Of a stretch of 64,000 bases of DNA, positions 58,166-64,000 are shown piece by piece; the first letter of the stretch is position 1; each line of letters begins with the position of its first letter. This DNA is from Mucor racemosus (Eukaryota > Mucoromycota > Mucoromycetes > Mucorales > Mucoraceae). The stretch spans positions 62,001-126,000 of the forward strand of contig JAPEHQ010000003.1 of assembly GCA_027405735.1 (NCBI GenBank), read 5' to 3'. The notes below the pieces were generated by a model. It was not told the DNA's origin. It ran no database searches and was given only the letters and a program-made list of their open reading frames with translations. The position numbers and the translations under genes were made by a program.

Positions 58166-59480
58166 ATCTCTGAAATACACAAGATTTAGAATAAATATTA
58201 ATTCAAAAAAAATATATAATTTAATGAAAGAAACTTGCTAAATTAAACTACATACAAAAAACTGAAAATAATCTTTATTTATATAATATCAATAATTTGT
58301 CCTATATATTTATGCTTTACAATCTAATTCAAAAGTATAGCTGGATAGATATATTAATTATATGCATATGAAACAAATATATACTAATAATGATAAACAA
58401 AGCGTTTCTATAAATGCATACTCTGAAAATTAATTATTTTTGTCGTATGTACATCATACTTGCCGACCTTATCAGTGCTCCGTTTTCACTTCTATTGGTT
58501 ATTTTGAGAAAGCTTTAATAGAAATAGAGAATGAATTTTTTATTTCACTCTGAAAAATTGATTAAAGAAGAGTGTACGAAATTATTAAGAATTTCGATAA
58601 AAAAAACAAAGGTGGAAATTATCGCAAGATGGTTGCTGAGGTGCAAAGATGCAGTAAAAAAAGGTTTAAATCACTAGTATTATGAACATGATTTTGTCTC
58701 CACAACTAGATTCAAATCGATATCATAAAAATGTAAGCTTCTGTCATTTTCAGTTCACCAATTGATGTCCGACCAACTTCTGAAATGTTGTTGGCCATTT
58801 CAATAATCCACCATCATATTTGATAAACAAAATAAGAACAAGCAGCATCATTGACCAAATGGAGCATGATATTTGCCATGACATTTACCCTTACATTCAA
58901 AGTTGGAGTAACTACATACCAGCAAGAGACTTTGTGCTGAGAAAGCCGAACTTGATGTTAGGATGAAAAGAATGGTTGATATAAATTCAAACGACAGCAG
59001 GATAAGCATTACAGGAGTACAGCAAGGTAAATAAAAATTTGATGGAGACTATTACCAAAAAAAAAGAAGCATCAATTTGCAAGCTTAATATACAATAACA
59101 AGCAACTAATAACATAGTATCTTCAGGCATTTTATGAGCTAGATGTTTACTTGAAGTATATGTTTAAAAAGGATAACGAGCAACCATGATACCAACAGTA
59201 TTAATGAAGACAGCGAAAAGTCTTCTTTTACAATTTGGGGCAGAGGGATCTAGTGGTGTTAACATCAAATAAACGAAACACGCAGGAACAAGATTACAAT
59301 ATAACATATTTTGACCAGATCAGAAGTTAGTTGAGAGGATGTACAGCAGAATATTGTATATGTAATATATCTAGAGGACGATGAATACCATAAGAGAAAC
59401 TTTGAGCGTATGTATGCTCATAGATAACTAACTATTTTTTTTTCTAAAAATTCCTAACAGCTATAACATAGAATGAGATA
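58166..59480. other. Intergenic with possible coding remnants
   Basis: Mostly AT-rich. On the plus strand at 58,754-58,960, frames with one shift read 'SPIDVRPTSEMLLAISIIHH' then 'HDIYPYIQSWSNYIPARDFV', which look like decayed protein sequence. No family was recognised. Confidence 0.35.
59164..59307 (-). pseudogene. Small protein-like remnant, 47 codons
   Basis: The ATG frame 'MLYCNLVPACFVYLMLTPLD' continues 'PSAPNCKRRLFAVFINTVGI' and 'MVARYPF', hydrophobic and protein-like. The frame upstream hits TGA soon. It could be the last exon of a lost gene or a remnant; no family was recognised. Confidence 0.25.
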
Positions 59481-61312
59481 TTAAAATGAAAGTGAAGCAT
59501 CAGAAAGCTTTTGTTTTTTACTTTGCTTTTTTTTCGTGGCTGGATGAAAGCAAGGAGGAAGAGGAGAAGGAGTAGCAGCTTTCCAATTTACTTTTTCACA
59601 GGTGGAAGAGCAAATCTGGTCGACTGTGTCTTCCAATATCATTTTAGCAGCCCAAACAAGCTCTAAACAAGGTCTAAGATCATTGAAGAAGCAACGAAAT
59701 GTTGTGGGATGAGTATAGGTACGTGTTCTAGAAACACGACAGACTGAGCCACAAGGGACATCCATCACAAGCAACTTCACTTCACAAGCTAGATTAAATT
59801 ATTTAAGTATAATATTACTATGAATTCAAGGAATAAACTTACCACTGGTGACCATACAAATCGTACAAAGAGAGCTTACTTTCGTTGTTTTCATATCAAC
59901 CAGTTTCTTCAACATTTCTTTCATTATTTTAGGAGCTTTGAATGCAGTGTCAGACATATCCTTTGTTCCTTGTTCACAAGCAATTTTGGCTGTTTCAACG
60001 AAACCTAATTCACGATTACCAAATGAGAATAATATATCTGGGCGCTTGCTTAATTTCTTTCTTTGGATGGGTTCAATGCTTGATAGTCTTCTTTTCAAAT
60101 TTGAACTCTCGGAGTACACTTGTGATGGAGATTTCCTTAGAAATAACAGATCAATTAGATCCATTGCGAAATATTCGTATAAAGATATAAACTTACATTC
60201 GTGCAAGGATCTCCGAATGATCGAAAACGGACATTAGCATTCCCCAGATCCTTGTTGCATAATCACTTTCACCAAGTGATCCTTTGTTGAAGTAGTTGGA
60301 GAGCAAAAGTTCTAACCCATTTCTTGTCGTTGATTGAGCCCAATGGGCTGCAGGATGTTCAACGGGGTCAAAATACTCTGACACAGCAGCCTTGTATGCG
60401 TCTTTGATGTTTTTGTTCTGCAAATTGAATGATAATTAGCAAAATGTATGTTGAACATTTGACTTTTAGCAATTAATTACTTTGACTAAACTACTGAGAT
60501 ACTCAACGATTTCAGGATCTAAATCTTCAAATGATTTTCTATTGTGTTCGTTGATTTCAATAATTTCCTTTTCAGTGAAATAGTCATTCCAAGTATCATC
60601 ATTTGTATCTAAAATCAATGAGTGCGAGGGACTATAAAATTAACAGCAGATTAGACTAGTTTGCATACATTTAATAAAAATTATACATTACTGTTCATAA
60701 TTGGCTTTAATAGCCAGTTCTTGCATTATGTCTTCCACATATCTACCCGAACATTCTAGCTTCCATTTGTTTTTGGAATCAAGAGACTTGTACATGTCTA
60801 CAATATTGCTTTTGTCGGTTGAATTTAGTGGGATTGCAGTTTGCGTGGTGGTTGATGCTGTTGAGGTGGTGGTGTTGGTGGAAGAGGTAGGGGTCTCTGT
60901 GGTTGTAGTAGTTGAGGAATTGGCGCTAAAGATCATCTTACCCTCTAAACTACTCCAGGCATCTTCATTTTCCACTGGGTCCTTTTCAATCAAAATTAAA
61001 TTAAAATGTAATCATATAATTGGGGACAACGAAATTACCAGTTGCACATTCAAAGCCCTGGCCATATTATGAATTCTAGTGCTCCATATTCTTTTCAGTG
61101 CTTCAAATGATTTATATTTTACTGTAATGTGTGCATCTATGATGCTTTCATGAATCTCATCAACGATTTGTTTTAAATTGGGTTGTGAGTCAGCTGAAAC
61201 CCGAAGAATAGCAGGTGTCAACACTAATCATCGTAAGATAAATATGAGATCATGAACATTTATTTTACTATTTCCTTTATCAATTACCCTCTTTGAATCT
61301 TATTTCGTTCAT
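59481..61312 (-). CDS. Mucoralean-type protein of unknown function, 490 aa
   Basis: Seven exons: 61,288-61,312, 61,039-61,223, 60,692-60,981, 60,481-60,631, 60,197-60,417, 59,843-60,135 and 59,481-59,788. All phases join without a stop, so the gene appears intact. The start is 'MNEIRFKEVLTPAILRVSAD'. A Thr/Ser-rich linker lies near residues 85-110. The C-terminal half contains 'LSKRPDILFSFGNRELGFVE', then 'TAKIACEQGTKDMSDTAFKA' and 'VMDVPCGSVCRVSRT', and a Lys-rich tail. The D...E-x-x-K spacing in PDILF...ELGFVETAK recalls a PD-(D/E)XK nuclease core, but this is only a visual resemblance. I recall similar proteins as expanded hypothetical families in mucoralean genomes. No function is assigned. 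Confidence 0.75.
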
Positions 61313-61744
61313 ATATTAATAAAAAATGTGTATGAGCGTATCCAAGGAAGTGGTGTAAAAGAAGTTCAAGGATAAATTTATTTTTTTAAGCTTAGGGGGG
61401 CGAGATTTGCCAAAAGATCTCATTTTACTCGCGTCCACCATATTTGTTGCGCTTCTATATTAAACTCCACTCACTTTTGCACTACTTGACAACAATAACA
61501 ACATATCCTTGTGATTTACTTTAATCTCCCTTGTACTGTATATAATCATACGCATCTTAGCCAACAAACCAAGCACGAGGAAATAATTCGCTCACTACAT
61601 TTCAGAGAAAGCTATATAGACTTTACTAGTTATTGTGATGAGAGGGTTTCGCTTCTCTCTACGTTTTTATTAAGCATATGATATGAAGTAATCAAGTAAA
61701 TATCGAAATAGATCTCACTTTTACCATACACAAATATCCAAACC
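61313..61744. other. Intergenic, divergent flank
   Basis: Between the 490-aa gene and the truncated ORF at 61,745. It has C-rich patches (CCACTCACTTTTGCACTAC near 61,470) suggesting a promoter. A short G run lies near 61,395. Confidence 0.35.
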
Positions 61745-61849
61745 ATGGTTCTTTTCTGGAACAATGTCTATGATTTTCTTCCTCCTCGTTTAAGTACAAG
61801 TGTTCCCAATTTTTTTACATGGTACTGTAGATGGAACCGGCCAATTTGA
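61745..61849 (+). pseudogene. Truncated N-terminal ORF cut by element A copy 6
   Basis: An ATG in good context (ACCATGG) opens 'MVLFWNNVYDFLPPRLSTSV' and 'PNFFTW', after which the sequence at about 61,818 switches to the captured dynein exon in another frame and the ORF ends at TGA. It could be the first exon of a gene destroyed by the repeat. The protein is not recognised. Confidence 0.3.
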
Positions 61850-62720
61850 TTTATGGAATTTGAATGCAGGTACAGAGGAATCACTTGCAAGTACTCAAGT
61901 TGGTTTTGGTAAAGCATTGAATAAATTGGCTTGGGATAAATAGGGTAAAAAGACAGCAGTAGGCTCCAGTGATGGCCACGTTTATATTTATGACATTGGA
62001 GGGGTAAGATTAAAGGTCAATGTAAATCAACTCTAGCGCGATAATTAAAACATATGACTGTATTGTCATTGAATAAACTACCGCACAGTATCAACAGGTA
62101 TAAAGATTTATAGTAATAGACTTGAATCAAGCGATACAGCATCGCAGATTTTTGAAAAAGTTCTCAAATATCGTAAAATCTCTAATTTTTAAGACTTACA
62201 GGGCTTATAAACGAAATATTAATTTCAAAAATTATTCTTTTCCAGATCATCAATTTTGACACTTTCCAATTTTTTTTTCTGGTTTTGCAAATTTAGAGTT
62301 AATTGTACTACCAATCATAAAAACAAAAAATACTTACATGTACAGAATTTAGCGCTTTATTTTTTTAATAAAAAATAAAAAATATTTTTATTGCAAAATA
62401 TTGCATGAAAATTCTTTAATCAAAAAACCGTTTTTGGGCCAAAAATGCTAATTTTTATTACTTAACATTTAATATTAAGCTTTTATAAAATGTATATTAG
62501 TTATTGCTACAATTTTCTCTCACAATGTAGTATATTTAAACGTTGTTTTTGGCATCAAAATTTGATTTTTCTGTTTTTTGATCAAAATCATGAGTGTGGG
62601 TAAGGATGAAATGAGTCCCGAAAATGTCCGCTACAAAATCTGAATTTTCAGACCATACGTGGTTAAATATAAGAAAAGCTATAAAAAACGCCTCTCTATT
62701 TAAAATTTGGATATATTATT
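61818..62720 (+). mobile_element. Element A, copy 6 (dynein exon plus conserved core only)
   Basis: It contains only the captured exon (61,829-62,003) and the conserved core (62,160-62,690), with no termini. The exon reads 'TVDGTGQFDLWNLNAGTEES', 'STQVGFGKALNKLAWDK', a TAG, 'GKKTAVGSSDGHVYIYDIGG', then GTAAG. It is the copy closest to a genuine dynein intermediate chain, preserving 'VDGTGQFDLWNLN'. Confidence 0.65.
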
Positions 62721-62815
62721 ATAGTATACAGTTTAGTCGTGGTCTGTTCCAGCTAAATGGAGACCTGTCTCTACTTAACGTAAATCTGTTACAGCTTAAT
62801 TGAGACCTGGTAAGA
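62721..62815 (+). repeat. Direct repeat, two units of about 45 bp
   Basis: CTGTTCCAGCTAAATGGAGA-type sequence recurs as CTGTTACAGCTTAATTGAGA, each followed by CCTG. Two imperfect copies stand in tandem next to the end of element A copy 6. Confidence 0.55.
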
Positions 62816-63440
62816 GATTTAGTAGTTCAATCTCTCTACGCTCAGTTACGACGTCGCCATGCAGGCTTTATTCTTTTATTTTGCAATTTGTTGTATATAA
62901 TAGTCTTTTAATTTCGTCACGCTTGTTTTTTGTAATCTCTTTTATGATAGGTGTATTATATTTATATGTATATAACCGTTTGATGTTGCTATACTCTTGC
63001 ACTTTATCTGAAATTAATGTGTTCTACGCAATGAATATTTTAACCCGCTACACTCATTTCTGTAATTTGTTTTATGATAAATTACTTATATTAATAGACT
63101 ATTGATCTCACTGCGCTTGCTTTTGCAATGTGTACTATGATTAAGTGTTACAAATAGCTGTTTAATCTCTCTATATTCGATTATGGCAAAGAAATCGCCT
63201 TGTGAGTACTTTTTTTTTTTTTTTAGCTTTTTTCTTGAATAATGAACGTATTATATATGATAGACGTATAATATCGCTACACTCAATGAAGATGTGCTCT
63301 GTGGGCTCGCTTTTACAATGTTTCTAATGAATATATTATATGACTGGCAACTCTATCCCATTACTCTCAATTACTGTCTCTCTAGTCGAAAAGTGTATGT
63401 TTTTATGGTGTTTATTTAATGTAACAGATATTAATGAGGT
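62816..63440 (+). repeat. Degenerate tandem modules derived from the element A flank
   Basis: Phrases of the type CTCAATTACGACGTCGC, GGGCTCGCTTTTGCAATTTG and AATGAATATATTATATGA recur four to five times in varying decay (near 62,840, 63,055, 63,110, 63,180 and 63,290). The same module occurs once at the end of the core in each element A copy (26,150-26,220; 47,805-47,850; 48,035-48,080). Confidence 0.45.
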
Positions 63441-64000
63441 TTATGAACAGTTTTTTTTCAATGAAAACTCTGATCTTTTGATTGGCATGTCCCTTTTTTT
63501 AAAAAAGTATTATTTGTAGTATATATAAAGGATTAATCTATGTTCTAACTTATATCTATCCACCGCAGTTTAATTTTCTGAAATACCTCAATTTTTGATG
63601 GAGAAATGCATTTAATGATTCGAATGTTTTTATTCGGATTTTTTTTGCCTTTTTTATTGTTTTAATCAAATACACCTCATTTTCTCGTTTAAAAGCCAAT
63701 ATTTTCTCATAGAACAAAATATGCACTAATTTTAATAATCTGTCTCTATGCTATGTACGTACAGATAGTACATTTTGCTAGAACGATGTTGGCAGAATTC
63801 ACGAGTTTTTAACTATCTGCATTTTTAAATATCTAGTGTGGACATCTAAAGTAAGTGTTTTAGTAGCTACCGCACCAGCGCGAGCCGCACTGGATTGCTT
63901 TTTTCGTCATCAACTCTCCCAACAATTACAAAATAAACAACTTCCTTTGTTTACACTTCTTTGCTTTTTCTTTAACAGTTGATGTATGGCACGCTAACGG
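63441..64000. other. Intergenic, window end
   Basis: AT-rich, turning more C-rich in the last 130 bp, where CTTTTTCTTTAACAG precedes an ATG at about 63,984 that could start a gene beyond the window. This is not enough to call. Confidence 0.3.

Noticed and set aside
1..64000. tRNA, rRNA and CRISPR arrays
   Set aside because: No cloverleaf B-box context, rRNA core motif or regularly spaced short repeat array was found while reading both strands.

Overview
The window looks like nuclear DNA of a filamentous fungus, most likely an early-diverging mucoralean (Mucoromycota). This is inferred from AT-rich sequence, many 50-75 nt GT-AG introns, fungal orthologues (Uds1-domain protein, AIM24, DCN1, UFD2, CAB5, DFR1, mL41, a BRE4/FUSC-type transporter), and a seven-exon gene that resembles mucoralean lineage-specific proteins. 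No rRNA, tRNA or CRISPR was seen. Exon structures were worked out by hand from splice signals and reading-frame continuity.

Layout. 1-1367: 5' part of a Uds1-domain coiled-coil gene (minus). 2.0-11.05 kb: repeat-dense, with a broken transposase gene abutting a CACTA-like terminus and two head-to-head element copies forming a palindrome. 11.9-18.9 kb: genic, with a Q-rich hypothetical protein, a secreted helical protein, THOC7, and an SDR oxidoreductase convergent with THOC7. 19-30.5 kb: repeats and a decayed tnp2-like transposase gene. 30.8-38.7 kb: a gene island (small hypothetical, DCN1, AIM24 divergent from DCN1, and a 1040-residue transporter). 40.3-47.9 kb: repeats again. 49.1-55.7 kb: mL41, the 15-exon UFD2, CAB5, and DFR1 convergent with CAB5. 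56.2-59.3 kb: repeats and remnants. 59.5-61.3 kb: the seven-exon unknown gene. 61.7-64 kb: a truncated ORF, another element fragment and degenerate tandem modules.

The main discovery is a repeat family, here called element A. It has CACTA-like ends (CACTACGGCCG... and ...CGGCCGTAGTG), subterminal repeats, and an internal piece that translates as the C-terminal WD40 exon of a cytoplasmic dynein intermediate chain, still followed by its splice donor. Six copies or fragments occur. A second family, repeat B, often lies next to A. One A+B pair is present as a near-identical inverted duplication of about 3.6 kb that brackets the 30.5-40.3 kb gene island. Solo LTRs with matching target-site duplications are inserted in A and B.

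The single-copy genes are housekeeping: mRNA export (THOC7), cullin neddylation (DCN1), polyubiquitin elongation (UFD2), CoA synthesis (CAB5), folate metabolism (DFR1), and mitochondrial function (AIM24, mL41). They do not form a pathway cluster.
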